Of a DNA stretch of 64,000 bases, positions 1 to 10,516 are shown piece after piece. Source of the DNA: Rhynchopus sp. YZ270_cl-10 (Eukaryota; Euglenozoa; Diplonemea; Diplonemida; Diplonemidae). The notes under the pieces are model-generated. The model did no database searches, was not told where the DNA came from, and saw only the letters and a program-made list of their open reading frames with translations. The position numbers were made by a program, and so were the translations under genes. The DNA is taken from contig OZ037930.1 of NCBI GenBank assembly GCA_964035575.1, positions 1 to 64,000 on the forward strand. The letters are read 5' to 3'. The number at the start of each line of letters is the position of its first letter. Position 1 is the first letter of the stretch.

Positions 1-2797
1 TGCGGGTTTGCGGGTTTGCGGGTTTGCGGTTTGCGGGTTTGCGGGTTTGCGGGTTTGCGGGTTTGCGGGTTTGCGGTTTGCGGGTTTGCGGGTTTGCGGG
101 TTTTGCGGGGTTTGCGGGTTTGCGGGTTTGCGGGTTTGCGGGTTTGCGGTTTGCGGGTTTGCGGGTTTGCGGGTTTGCGGGTTTGCGGGTTTGCGGGTTT
201 GCGGGTTTGCGGGTTTGCGGGTTTGCGGGTTTGCGGGTTTGCGGGTTTGCGGGTTTGCGGGTTTGCGGGTTTGCGGGTTTGCGGGTTTGCGGGTTTGCGG
301 GTTTGCGGGTTTGCGGGTTTGCGGGTTTGCGGGTTTGCGGGTTTGCGGGTTTGCGGGTTTGCGGTTTGCGGGTTTGCGGGTTTGCGGGTTTGCGGGTTTG
401 CGGGTTTGCGGGTTTGCGGGTTTGCGGGTTTGCGGGTTTGCGGGTTTGCGGGTTTGCGGGTTTGCGGGTTTGCGGGTTTGCGGGTTTGCGGGTTTGCGGG
501 TTTGCGGGTTTGCGGGTTTGCGGGTTTGCGGGTTTGCGGGTTTGCGGGTTTGCGGGTTTGCGGGTTTGCGGGTTTGCGGGTTTGCGGGTTTGCGGGTTTG
601 CGGGTTTGCGGGTTTGCGGGTTTGCGGGTTTGCGGGTTTGCGGGTTTGCGGGTTTGCGGGTTTGCGGGTTTGCGGGTTTGCGGGTTTGCGGGTTTGCGGG
701 TTTGCGGGTTTGCGGGTTTGCGGGTTTGCGGGTTTGCGGGTTTGCGGGTTTGCGGGTTTGCGGGTTTGCGGGTTTGCGGGTTTGCGGGTTTGCGGGTTTG
801 CGGGTTTGCGGGTTTGCGGGTTTGCGGGTTTGCGGGTTTGCGGGTTTGCGGGTTTGCGGGTTTGCGGGTTTGCGGGTTTGCGGGTTTGCGGGTTTGCGGG
901 TTTGCGGGTTTGCGGGTTTGCGGGTTTGCGGGTTTGCGGGTTTGCGGGTTTGCGGGTTTGCGGGTTTGCGGGTTTGCGGGTTTGCGGGTTTGCGGGTTTG
1001 CGGGTTTGCGGGTTTGCGGGTTTGCGGGTTTGCGGGTTTGCGGGTTTGCGGGTTTGCGGGTTTGCGGGTTTGCGGGTTTGCGGGTTTGCGGGTTTGCGGG
1101 TTTGCGGGTTTGCGGGTTTGCGGGTTTGCGGGTTTGCGGGTTTGCGGGTTTGCGGGTTTGCGGGTTTGCGGGTTTGCGGGTTTGCGGGTTTGCGGGTTTG
1201 CGGGTTTGCGGGTTTGCGGGTTTGCGGGTTTGCGGGTTTGCGGGTTTGCGGGTTTGCGGGTTTGCGGGTTTGCGGGTTTGCGGGTTTGCGGGTTTGCGGG
1301 TTTGCGGGTTTGCGGGTTTGCGGGTTTGCGGGTTTGCGGGTTTGCGGGTTTGCGGGTTTGCGGGTTTGCGGGTTTGCGGGTTTGCGGGTTTGCGGGTTTG
1401 CGGGTTTGCGGGTTTGCGGGTTTGCGGGTTTGCGGGTTTGCGGGTTTGCGGGTTTGCGGGTTTGCGGGTTTGCGGGTTTGCGGGTTTGCGGGTTTGCGGG
1501 TTTGCGGGTTTGCGGGTTTGCGGGTTTGCGGGTTTGCGGGTTTGCGGGTTTGCGGGTTTGCGGGTTTGCGGGTTTGCGGGTTTGCGGGTTTGCGGGTTTG
1601 CGGGTTTGCGGGTTTGCGGGTTTGCGGGTTTGCGGGTTTGCGGGTTTGCGGGTTTGCGGGTTTGCGGGTTTGCGGGTTTGCGGGTTTGCGGGTTTGCGGG
1701 TTTGCGGGTTTGCGGGTTTGCGGGTTTGCGGGTTTGCGGGTTTGCGGGTTTGCGGGTTTGCGGGTTTGCGGGTTTGCGGGTTTGCGGGTTTGCGGGTTTG
1801 CGGGTTTGCGGGTTTGCGGGTTTGCGGGTTTGCGGGTTTGCGGGTTTGCGGGTTTGCGGGTTTGCGGGTTTGCGGGTTTGCGGGTTTGCGGGTTTGCGGG
1901 TTTGCGGGTTTGCGGGTTTGCGGGTTTGCGGGTTTGCGGGTTTGCGGGTTTGCGGGTTTGCGGGTTTGCGGGTTTGCGGGTTTGCGGGTTTGCGGGTTTG
2001 CGGGTTTGCGGGTTTGCGGGTTTGCGGGTTTGCGGGTTTGCGGGTTTGCGGGTTTGCGGGTTTGCGGGTTTGCGGGTTTGCGGGTTTGCGGGTTTGCGGG
2101 TTTGCGGGTTTGCGGGTTTGCGGGTTTGCGGGTTTGCGGGTTTGCGGGTTTGCGGGTTTGCGGGTTTGCGGGTTTGCGGGTTTGCGGGTTTGCGGGTTTG
2201 CGGGTTTGCGGGTTTGCGGGTTTGCGGGTTTGCGGGTTTGCGGGTTTGCGGGTTTGCGGGTTTGCGGGTTTGCGGGTTTGCGGGTTTGCGGGTTTGCGGG
2301 TTTGCGGGTTTGCGGGTTTGCGGGTTTGCGGGTTTGCGGGTTTGCGGGTTTGCGGGTTTGCGGGTTTGCGGGTTTGCGGGTTTGCGGGTTTGCGGGTTTG
2401 CGGGTTTGCGGGTTTGCGGGTTTGCGGGTTTGCGGGTTTGCGGGTTTGCGGGTTTGCGGGTTTGCGGGTTTGCGGGTTTGCGGGTTTGCGGGTTTGCGGG
2501 TTTGCGGGTTTGCGGGTTTGCGGGTTTGCGGGTTTGCGGGTTTGCGGGTTTGCGGGTTTGCGGGTTTGCGGGTTTGCGGGTTTGCGGGTTTGCGGGTTTG
2601 CGGGTTTGCGGGTTTGCGGGTTTGCGGGTTTGCGGGTTTGCGGGTTTGCGGGTTTGCGGGTTTGCGGGTTTGCGGGTTTGCGGGTTTGCGGGTTTGCGGG
2701 TTTGCGGGTTTACGGGTTTGCGGGTTTACGGGTTTGCGGGTTTGCGGGTTTGCGGGTTTGCGGGTTTGCGGGTTTACGGGTTTGCGGGTTTGCGGGA
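1..2797. repeat. Octamer tandem array (GTTTGCGG)n, about 350 units
   Basis: Almost pure head-to-tail copies of an 8-bp unit read on the plus strand as TTTGCGGG. A few 7-bp units occur at the left (for example near 25-35, 70-78, 148 and 362), and three units carry TTTACGGG at 2708-2780, at the right margin. The array starts before the window. The unit has no stop codon in any of six frames, and 8 is not a multiple of 3, so all three plus frames encode the same octapeptide (R-V-C-G-F-A-G-L, shifted) and the minus frames encode P-A-N-P-Q-T-R-K. Long apparent plus-strand proteins here are artefacts of this. Confidence 0.97.
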
Positions 2798-5036
2798 GTC
2801 CTGCTCTCGCTTTGGCTATGGTGCGCTTCCGTCTCCCTTCGTCAGTGTCTTCATCCGACCACCCAGAGGGCCTTGGCTTCCGCTCCTCTACCGTTTGCTC
2901 CCACAGGGCGACATACTGGCCAGCCTTCCAAGCCTCCAAGTCCTTCCCCCAGGTGCTCGTCAAACGTCGCTCCTGGTCCTTGCCCCCTCGCTCTGTCCGT
3001 GTCCGGTGCAACACTGTGAAGAACAGTGCAAGGCGCTTCCAGGCCACCTCGTCCTGGTACTCCAGGATGTCCATGAGGACCCTCAGGAAGAGCTCGCTGT
3101 ACAGCTGCAGGTGTTTGTCTGGGCACCCGCCCTTCAGCTGGATCCTGGTGGTCCCCATGACTTCAAAGGAGGGGAGGTCATCCTGATCTGTCAGCATTCC
3201 TCGACTGGAGGGAGACGGAGCGGTGAAGCCTTCTTCGCCAAAGTGCACCGTACAGGTGTTGCAGACCTCCTTGCTCTGCGGCAATAGCATGTCGCACTGA
3301 TCGTTCGCACAGCGCGACATGCCCAAGTGGCCCAACAGCTCGTCGGGGATGTACGCTCCATCCGCCTGGTGGCGACGCATGTGCTGCAGCAAGCCCTTAC
3401 GAGACAGGCCCCCGACCGCATCACTCGAAGACAAAATTCCCGCTCTGCATCCATCAAAGGGGCAGAACACCCGATCCGCATTGATGTGTCCCAGCTTGGT
3501 AGCCAGGGGGGCGGTGGTGGTGGTGTTGGTGGGGATGATGCCATCCAAATGCGCTGTGTCCAGCACTGCCTGCCGAGCCTCCTTCCTCATCTTCTCTGCC
3601 ATCCCCTCCTTGGTCTTCCCCACCTCCGGGACAAGCTCCACTGCCTCAAAGTGAGAGTCACAGAGAGCGATGACGACCGTGGGAAGTTTCGCTTGGAAGC
3701 TCTCCGCGTACGACTTGGCGACTCTTTTGCTACCAGGGGTGATGCGCACGAGGGGGTTCTCTTCCGACGCCTGCACTACCACGATGTTGATGCGGGATGC
3801 TGTCGCGGTGAGCTGAAGCCCCAAGTGGTTGAGGTGGGCCTCGCCGGTCACACCATTGGCAAACTCCGTCATGGCCTCCTGCGACCCCAGCACCTGCACC
3901 AGGCGGTTCGACACCTCCACTGCTGTGTCATACAGCTGCTTGCGCATTGCCCTCACGTCCGGCTGCGTGTCGTGGTCCCAGAGGTGTAGTGCCACATAAC
4001 CACAATCATTTGTGGACACGTTGGGGATGCGTTTAGCTCCAAACTTCGCCAGAGTCGCGTCCACAGACACCGCTTGCTCTGTATACGCAGGAGCGTTCAC
4101 GTTTGCGCACCCACCGGTCAACGCAAACGGGGACAAGCTGATCGGGTGCTCCGGATCCGCAGGGGCAGGGCGCAGGTCCCAGGGCGTCACCGCTCGCCAC
4201 AACAGCGACAGCAAGACCAGTAGGGACACCACCAGCATGCCAAATGCCATCCCGATCCTACGAGTCCACCTGCGTGCTGCCACACGGCGCACCTCCAAGA
4301 GAAGAACCCAGCCAAGTGGGCGCGCGACGCCGACCAGTGCCACAAAACCCGCCAAACAACCACCTGCGGACCATGCAACCCACACCCACTCGGCTGCACA
4401 CACCGACAACTGACCCACCCCCATCACACTGGCCCTCACCAAGCTGGCAGCCACTCGGATCCCTCCGGTCCATCGGCGCACTCGCTCGCTCGCCCCTTCC
4501 AGCCACCGCCATCCTCTCCGAACGCGGCACAGTCCCCGCAGCACACCCACCCCCAGCACCTCCGCGTCCCGAAAAAGCGCGCAACCCAAAACATGTGGCG
4601 CTGACCTCCCAAGCTCAGACCCCACAAAAACCAGAACCCAGATGGCCACACACTGCAAAGCACCTCTCAACGCATCGGCGACCCTGATCCTGCGGAAAAC
4701 TGGGTGCGCTGCCGGAGAGGGCGGACGATTGCAGGGCGCCTTGCGCCGACGGAGCCTGCCCGCCTGTGACTTGGTCCAGTTCAAGGACCGGTGTCCTCGT
4801 CGCGTCCTCCTGGTCCTCCTGCCCACTAGCCACAAAATGAGATGACTGAGGGTAGGGGCGCGTCTGTCCTTCCACAGATCCAGGACCGCGAACGACACAA
4901 ACACTCCCCACTCAGGTGCCTCGACTACCCAGCAGGGGTCAGGTTGACGCAAGGAGGTGAAGACCTCCCAGAGGTTGCACCACCAGTCGAACCAAAACTC
5001 TATCTGTACACACCCCTTTTGCCACACCCGCATCAT
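2798..5036 (-). CDS. Membrane + OTU-like protease + C2H2 zinc finger ORF, probably LINE-like 5' part, running into the octamer array
   Basis: One uninterrupted minus-strand frame starts at ATG 5036 after an in-frame TGA and has no stop before the octamer array, so it stays open to the window edge. Residues 1 to about 300 hold several hydrophobic stretches (one contains GMLVVSLLVLLSLLW). An OTU-like segment follows, with STNDCGYVAL (candidate nucleophile Cys345) and CDSHFEAVEL (candidate His462). A C2H2-like finger follows at about residues 525-550 (CPFDGC ... LLQHMRRH). Then comes a W-rich segment (AWKRLALFF, WKAGQYVALW) like the region before the reverse transcriptase in protist non-LTR elements. 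OTU domains are known in some non-LTR retrotransposons (Dualen/RandI). No reverse transcriptase is present; it would lie beyond the array. A host membrane deubiquitinase is the alternative. Confidence 0.5.
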
Positions 5037-5106
5037 CACACAGCCACTCTGTCCTTCTCGCCCCTCAAGGCTGACCCCGAACACCAGCATACCTCGCTCA
5101 CCACCC

Positions 5107-6352
5107 CCTAAGTTGTTGTTGCTGCGTCTGCTGTTGATGTTGGTGCTGCTGTTGGACCTGCTGTTGGAACTGCTGCTGCAGAAGTCTATGGAACTGCAGT
5201 TGAAACTGCTGTTGTGCCTGCTGTTGGAACTGCTGCTGGAACTGCTTTTGGAGACGCTGTTGGACCTGCTGTTGGAACCGCTGCTGCAGAAGTCTTTGGA
5301 ACTGCTGTTAAAACTGCTGTTAAGCCTGCTGTTGGAACTGCTGTTGGACCTGCCGTTAGAGCTGCTGCCGCAGAAGTCCTTGGAACTGCTGATGAAACTG
5401 CTGTTGTGCCTGCTGTTGTGCCTGTTGCTGGAACTGCTTTTGGAAACGCTGTTGGAACTGCTGCTGCAGAAGCCATTGGAACTGCTGTTTAAACTGCTGT
5501 TGTGCCTGCTGTTGGAACTGCTGCTGGAACTGCTGCTGGAACGGCTGTTGGAAACGCTGCTGCAGAAGTCTTTGGAACTGCTGTTGAAACTGCTGCTAAG
5601 CCTGCTGTTGGACCTGCTGTTGGAGCTGCTGCTGCCGAAGTCTTTGGAACTGCAGTTGAAACTGCTGTTGTGCCTGCTGTTGGAACTGCTGCTGGAACTG
5701 CTTTTGGAGACGCTGTTGGACCTGCTGTTGGAACCGCTGCTGCAGAAGTCTTTGGAACTGCTGTTAAAACTGCTGTTAAGCCTGCTGTTGGAACTGCTGT
5801 TGGACCTGCCGTTAGAGCTGCTGCCGCAGAAGTCCTTGGAACTGCTGATGAAACTGCTGTTGTGCCTGTTGCTGGAACTGCTTTTGGAAACGCTGTTGGA
5901 ACTGCTGCTGCAGAAGCCATTGGAACTGCTGTTTACACTGCTGTTGTGCCTGCTGTTGGAACTGCTGCTGGAACTGCTGTTGGAGACGCTGCTGGACCCG
6001 CCGTTGGAGCTGCTGCCGCAGAAGCCATTGGAACTGCTGTTGAAACTGCTGTTGTGCCTGCTGTTGGACCTGCTGTTGGAGCTGCTGCTGCAGAAGTCTT
6101 TGGAACTGCAGTTGAAACTGCTGTTGTGCCTGCTGTTGGAACTGCTGCTGGAACTGCTGCTGGAACTGCTTTTGGAAACGCTCTTGCTGCTGCAGAAGCC
6201 GTTGGAACTGCTGTTTAAACTGCTGTTGTGCCTGCTGTTGGACCTGCTGTTGGAACCGCTGCTGCAGAAGCCTTTGGAACTGCTGGTGAAAAAGCTGTAG
6301 AGCCTGCTGTTGGAACTGCTGCTGTAAAGGCCTTTGGAACTGCTGCTGCTGC
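5107..6352. repeat. Degenerate minisatellite of CTGCTGTTGGAACTG-type units
   Basis: About 1.2 kb of imperfect copies built from CTG CTG TTG GAA CTG, with longer recurring blocks (the stretch from about 5214 to 5480 recurs from about 5690 to 5930). One plus frame (4957-6300) is open throughout and would be Leu/Glu-rich (LLLELLLE). A second plus frame is Ala/Val/Gly-rich (AVGTAAGTA) but has stops. One minus frame is Gln-rich (QQQFQQQ). I cannot tell which, if any, is translated. The block-wise duplication indicates expansion by unequal exchange. Confidence 0.85.
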
Positions 6353-6666
6353 ACACCAGGGGTGATACTGGGACCCCACCCAGGACTCCGAAGATTTCGT
6401 TTTTGCTGCTATCACAGTTGCAGCCACTGATGTGGTTGGGCATACATTGCCTCTTTTTGGGGATATCATGGGGGGAAGGGGGGTGTGGGTTGTTATGACA
6501 ACAGTTCTTTACTTTGTTGCCTCCACACACGTTTTTGTTGCTGCTATCAAAGCTGCAGCTGCTTGGGTTGTTGGGCTCAAGAGGCCTCTTTTTGGGGTAA
6601 AAAAGGGGGGGAATGGGGCTCCTGCCACTGATGAGGAAGCTGTTGTAGCATAGGAAGCTGCCGCTC
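6353..6666. other. Unique spacer between two CTG-type repeat tracts
   Basis: About 310 bp linking the two repeats. It contains two related segments (GTTTTTGCTGCTATCA near 6399 and GTTTTTGTTGCTGCTATCA near 6530, and CCTCTTTTTGGGG near 6449 and 6584), so it is itself an old tandem duplication. A 73-aa plus-strand frame (6432-6653) reads through but has no recognisable domain. Confidence 0.5.
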
Positions 6667-6838
6667 CTGCTGTTGGTGCTCCTGCTACTGCTGTTGATGC
6701 AGCTTATGTTGTTGCTGCTGTTGCTGCTGTTGCTGCTGTTGCTGCTGTTGCTGCTGTTGCTGCTGTTGCTGCTGTTGCTGCTGTTGCTGCTGTTGCTGCT
6801 GTTGCTGCTGTTGCTGCTGTTGCTGCTGTTGCTGCTGT

Positions 6839-6871
<33 letters not shown>

Positions 6872-6916
6872 AGCTGGTGTGGCATATGTTGTTGCTGCTG
6901 CTGTTGGTGTAGCACC

Positions 6917-6957
<41 letters not shown>

Positions 6958-6991
6958 ATGTTGCTGCTGTTGCTGCTGTTGCTGTTGTTGC

Positions 6992-7025
<34 letters not shown>

Positions 7026-7137
7026 CTTGCTGTTGCTGCTGTTGCTGCTGTTGCTGCTGTTGCTGCTGTTGCTGCTGTTGCTGCTGTTGCTGCTGTTGCT
7101 GCTGCTGTTGGTGTAGCACCTGCTGCTGTTGCTGATG
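6667..7137. repeat. Trinucleotide-type (GCTGTT)n / poly-Gln tract
   Basis: About 470 bp of GCT, GTT and CTG triplets. The minus frame 7233-6685 is nearly pure Gln (CAG/CAA) after a short non-repetitive leader (start at 7233, MEVSHKNDRFFSPSPNEEE). The plus frames are poly-Leu or Ala/Val-rich. The leader and the mixed CAG/CAA use would allow a real polyQ protein, but the frame ends soon after the tract and no partner exon was found, so I annotate a repeat only. Confidence 0.85.
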
Positions 7138-8099
7138 CAGACATGCAGCACCACCCACAACGCCCCCAAAAGGGCCTTCCTCCTCATTTGGTGACGGGCT
7201 AAAAAACCTGTCGTTCTTGTGTGACACTTCCATGGAAACGTGATGAGGACCTCACCTTTTTTTACAGGTGGTTTTTTTTGTAAGGACCTCACACACTGGG
7301 CAGGCGGTCAGCTATTCGCTTCCCGCGGGGCGTTCGCGTGCGCGCTTCGCGCGCCCGCTCACGGTAACGTGTACAAAAAAACCTCACTCGTGCCTTCATG
7401 AACTGGCCTGTAAAGTGGCCTGTAAAAAGTGGTGTTTTTGTGGTAAACGCCAGATGGTCAAAAGAGTGATCTGAGCATATTCCCCAGGTATAACTGGTAC
7501 TCAAAAAGTTCATTAACGAAGGAATCTTGCACTTTTGACCATCACATATTAGATGTGTTTTTTCAGGTTTTTCAATGCACTTTCCTGTACTGGGAAGCAT
7601 GCCACAAGTGTCATGTTTTACAAGGCAAAAATGACCAAAAAAGCTGATTTTTGGCCGAATGCCACATGTCATTTGGCAGTCCAATTTCTGAACACGACTG
7701 AAAAAAAATTTTTTTTTGGGCCTCAATACCCCCAAACAACACGTTAAGCCCAAAAAATTCACTTTTGGATGAGCAACTATTTATTTAAAAAAATCGATTT
7801 TTTGGTCAAATCCCCTCTGGTGGTGAGGGGGTGTGTGTGTGTGTGTGTGGGTGTGTGTGGGTGTGTGTGTGTAGTGTGTGTGGTGTGGGTGGCGCACATC
7901 TCTATAGTAAAGACTAAAAAACTAAGGTTTTTTAGGATTTTTAAAAAAGCAAAAACCAAAAAACGAAAACAAAGAAGGACAAGACACACTACTCCTTGCG
8001 CTTCGCCGGCCTGCACTCCTCAACCGTTGCCCAGGGACCGCCCCGTGGAGGCGTACAAGGCTCACAATAAAACAAAGGAAAGGGGGAGGGAGGGAGGGT
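7138..8099. other. Intergenic, low complexity
   Basis: No gene seen. 7340-7420 contains a segment (TTCGCGCGCCCGCTCAC, then CTTCATGAACTGGC) that recurs near 31915-31985, so it is part of a dispersed repeat. 7826-7890 is a (GT)n microsatellite. Runs of T and A are frequent. Confidence 0.6.
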
Positions 8100-8331
8100 A
8101 AAAAGAAAGGACAAGTGTGTTGTAATGTGTAAAAAATGGTCCCCTGTAAAAAATGGTCCCCTGTAAATTTGCGCCCCCTGTGCACCCTATTTCAGGACCC
8201 CGGAAAAGCCCCCTGTGCACCCTTTTTCAGGGGTGAAAATGCCCCCTGTGCACCATATCCAAAACCACTTCCGGGAGGTTTCGGGAGGGTTTCGGGAACC
8301 AAAAAAAGCCGCCCCCTGTGCACCTTAGATA
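8100..8331. repeat. Degenerate direct repeats with core CCCCCTGTGCACC
   Basis: Four copies of CCCCCTGTGCACC (near 8175, 8209, 8242 and 8312), some followed by a CAGG-ending tail, and a doubled AAAAAATGGTCCCCTGTA at 8131-8166. The last copy leads directly into the 13-bp array, whose unit contains CTGTGCAAGG, so the array may have grown from this repeat. Confidence 0.6.
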
Positions 8332-8967
8332 CCCTGTGCAAGGATGCTGTGCAAGGATGCTGTGCAAGGATGCTGTGCAAGGATGCTGTGCAAGGATGCT
8401 GTGCAAGGATGCTGTGCAAGGATGCTGTGCAAGGATGCTGTGCAAGGATGCTGTGCAAGGATGCTGTGCAAGGATGCTGTGCAAGGATGCTGTGCAAGGA
8501 TGCTGTGCAAGGATGCTGTGCAAGGATGCTGTGCAAGGATGCTGTGCAAGGATGCTGTGCAAGGATGCTGTGCAAGGATGCTGTGCAAGGATGCTGTGCA
8601 AGGATGCTGTGCAAGGATGCTGTGCAAGGATGCTGTGCAAGGATGCTGTGCAAGGATGCTGTGCAAGGATGCTGTGCAAGGATGCTGTGCAAGGATGCTG
8701 TGCAAGGATGCTGTGCAAGGATGCTGTGCAAGGATGCTGTGCAAGGATGCTGTGCAAGGATGCTGTGCAAGGATGCTGTGCAAGGATGCTGTGCAAGGAT
8801 GCTGTGCAAGGATGCTGTGCAAGGATGCTGTGCAAGGATGCTGTGCAAGGATGCTGTGCAAGGATGCTGTGCAAGGATGCTGTGCAAGGATGCTGTGCAA
8901 GGATGCTGTGCAAGGATGCTGTGCAAGGATGCTGTGCAAGGATGCTGTGCAAGGATGCTGTGCAAGG
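8332..8967. repeat. 13-bp tandem array (AAGGATGCTGTGC)n, about 49 units
   Basis: Perfect or nearly perfect head-to-tail copies. Because 13 is not a multiple of 3 and the unit is stop-free in all frames, all plus frames give the 13-aa repeat MLCKDAVQGCCAR and all minus frames give a repeat including ASLHSILAQHPCT. No unique flanking exon was found, so the long frames are probably not genes. Confidence 0.96.
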
Positions 8968-9025
8968 AAGGCTGCTGTCACTACTGACGCTCCTGCAGCA
9001 GAAGACTTGTGGGTCTGTTCCGCCC

Positions 9026-9660
9026 CTAGTATCTCAGGGTCATCCTCATCTTAAAAAAACGGCCTTGCTTCTCCGGACTGCACCCTTCTACTGTTGCCCT
9101 GGGACTGCCCATATCCCTTGGGTCAAACCTGGTCTTCGCCATGCGCAAACTGTGGAAGTCCGCGTGGTTGTCGTAGTACTTCTCCCACACGTCCTCGATC
9201 TTCACGTTCCCGAAGGTGCCCCACACAAAGCGGAAGTCGTCACAGACTCGGCTGTGACCTCATACCCACTGCGCGATACAACCGACAGTGTCAGCGGAGC
9301 TCTGTGGAGCTCTGTTGCAGCGAAGGGCACGCGAAGGGCGAATGGTGCTGGGTCGTGGGGTGTCATCACGCACGAGTACGAGTTTGAGGCGCGCCGTGAC
9401 GAGGACTACCCACACTCCACGATTGTTCTGTGCGGTGCACCCTACAGCAGCGACGTTGCTTAGCGCGCAATACAGTTGATGAGCTCGACAGCGCACTGTA
9501 CTGGTGGCCACCGCTCCTCACAGACACAGAAGCTTTGCATTGCTTTGCGAACTTCAGTGCTGTCTGGATGTGTTGGTCCGTCTCAGCGTACACGATCACG
9601 GGGCCACCTTATCGGGTACTGACGAGTAAGCATACTGGTCCTTTGCCTCCTCATACGTTG
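9026..9660 (-). pseudogene. FAD-linked oxidase (berberine-bridge-enzyme type), broken remnant
   Basis: Two recognisable ends of a PCMH-fold FAD oxidase remain on the minus strand. The N-terminal side (about 9660-9480) has TYEEAKDQYAYSSVPDKVAP, then VIVYAETDQHIQTALKFAKQ and SVRSGGHQYSALSS, the region around the FAD pyrophosphate site. The C-terminal side (about 9255-9040) has FRFVWGTFGNVKIEDVWEKY and FHSLRMAKTRFDPRD, typical of the family's end. A one-base frame change separates VAP from VIVYAE. The large middle of the usual roughly 450-aa enzyme is missing, with only unrelated or scrambled sequence between. It cannot make an enzyme. Confidence 0.75.
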
Positions 9661-9715
9661 CGTCTGTGCGTCCTGTGCTTGTCCTGTGACGGTGTGTTCT
9701 CACATCAAATGCAGC

Positions 9716-9846
9716 AATGCTGTTGAGCAGCATCTCCGCAATGTCAGTGCCGGTTCCTCACTGCAACCATCAATGGTGTCTTGAGACGCTCTCCCCCAGT
9801 CAGTCTCGCACTGCACAGTGTACATATGAGGGCCACACGAGGTCTT
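9716..9846 (-). pseudogene. Internally deleted partial copy of the UBL-ankyrin gene
   Basis: Nearly identical to two separated parts of the gene at 10517-11833. The piece encoding SCGPHMYTVQCE (compare 11775-11815) is joined directly to the piece encoding ERLKTPLMVAVRNRH and IAEMLLN (compare 11385-11465). About 330 bp between them is absent, and small indels are present. It lies about 0.7 kb from its parent in the same orientation, so a local duplication followed by decay is the simplest origin. Confidence 0.8.
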
Positions 9847-10516
9847 CTGTGTAGGAAGAGGGGATTGAAAATGTGTGAATAGGGAAAACACAAAGGAAGG
9901 GAAAGCATTTGAACGAGACAGAGTTGAAAACTATTCACCACTTCTTAGTCACCGCGCAATCTCGTCGCCAACTGCAGAGTGCTTTCCGACTCAATCCTGC
10001 AGTCCGCAAGGAATTGTGCTCAGTTGTGTAGAGGAGGAAAAAAGAGCAAAGGTTAAAAATGGGGGCTTTCTTTTGAAACAAAAGTTATACAAAAGTTACT
10101 GTTATACAATGCAGTATTTTGTGGGATCAAAGGTGTAAAAAGCGAGTCCAAGTCTAGGCAAAAAAGGTACGTTGTCCAAAATCTCTCCCCGTAATAGATG
10201 GCTCAAATACGTTTGTTGCATTACTTATGAACAAAAGAGGGAAAAGGAAACTCGAAAGCTGAATATGCTGTAACTAAAACTACAAAAAAAGAAAGAACAG
10301 TTTGCATAATATCCTGCCTGCTTGCAGAGGTTCACAAACCTGACACAAACGAGAAGAAGTGTAGAATAGACTGCGAAACATGGTGCGCACTGTGAGGGTT
10401 AGAAGAAACAAAGTCAGTCGCGCAGCACACATTCTGCATTTTAAAGAAATTGTGCAGACACCGCAACGGATGCATCAGGACCGCGATGGACACACATACC
10501 CTGTGGCAACGGACTG
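9847..10516. other. Spacer downstream of the UBL-ankyrin gene
   Basis: No gene or repeat recognised. Short open frames on both strands have no family resemblance. Confidence 0.4.

Noticed and set aside
1-2797. Chromosome-end telomere
   Set aside because: The G-rich strand runs toward the interior, opposite to a left-end telomere, and there is no subtelomeric transition of the expected polarity.
8-3287. Three overlapping plus-strand proteins of 1003-1087 aa
   Set aside because: They are the octamer read in three frames plus short tails antisense to the OTU-type ORF; the identical peptide in all frames shows they are repeat artefacts.
5214-6218. Ala/Val/Gly-rich plus-strand secreted-like protein
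   Set aside because: The frame is broken by several stops inside the repeat and depends on the CTG-type composition; no start or signal peptide.
8332-8967. CRISPR array
   Set aside because: No spacers: units are contiguous 13-mers, and the genome is eukaryotic.
8136-9463. Long plus and minus ORFs over the 13-bp array
   Set aside because: Same frame-neutral repeat artefact; no unique exon or domain at either end.
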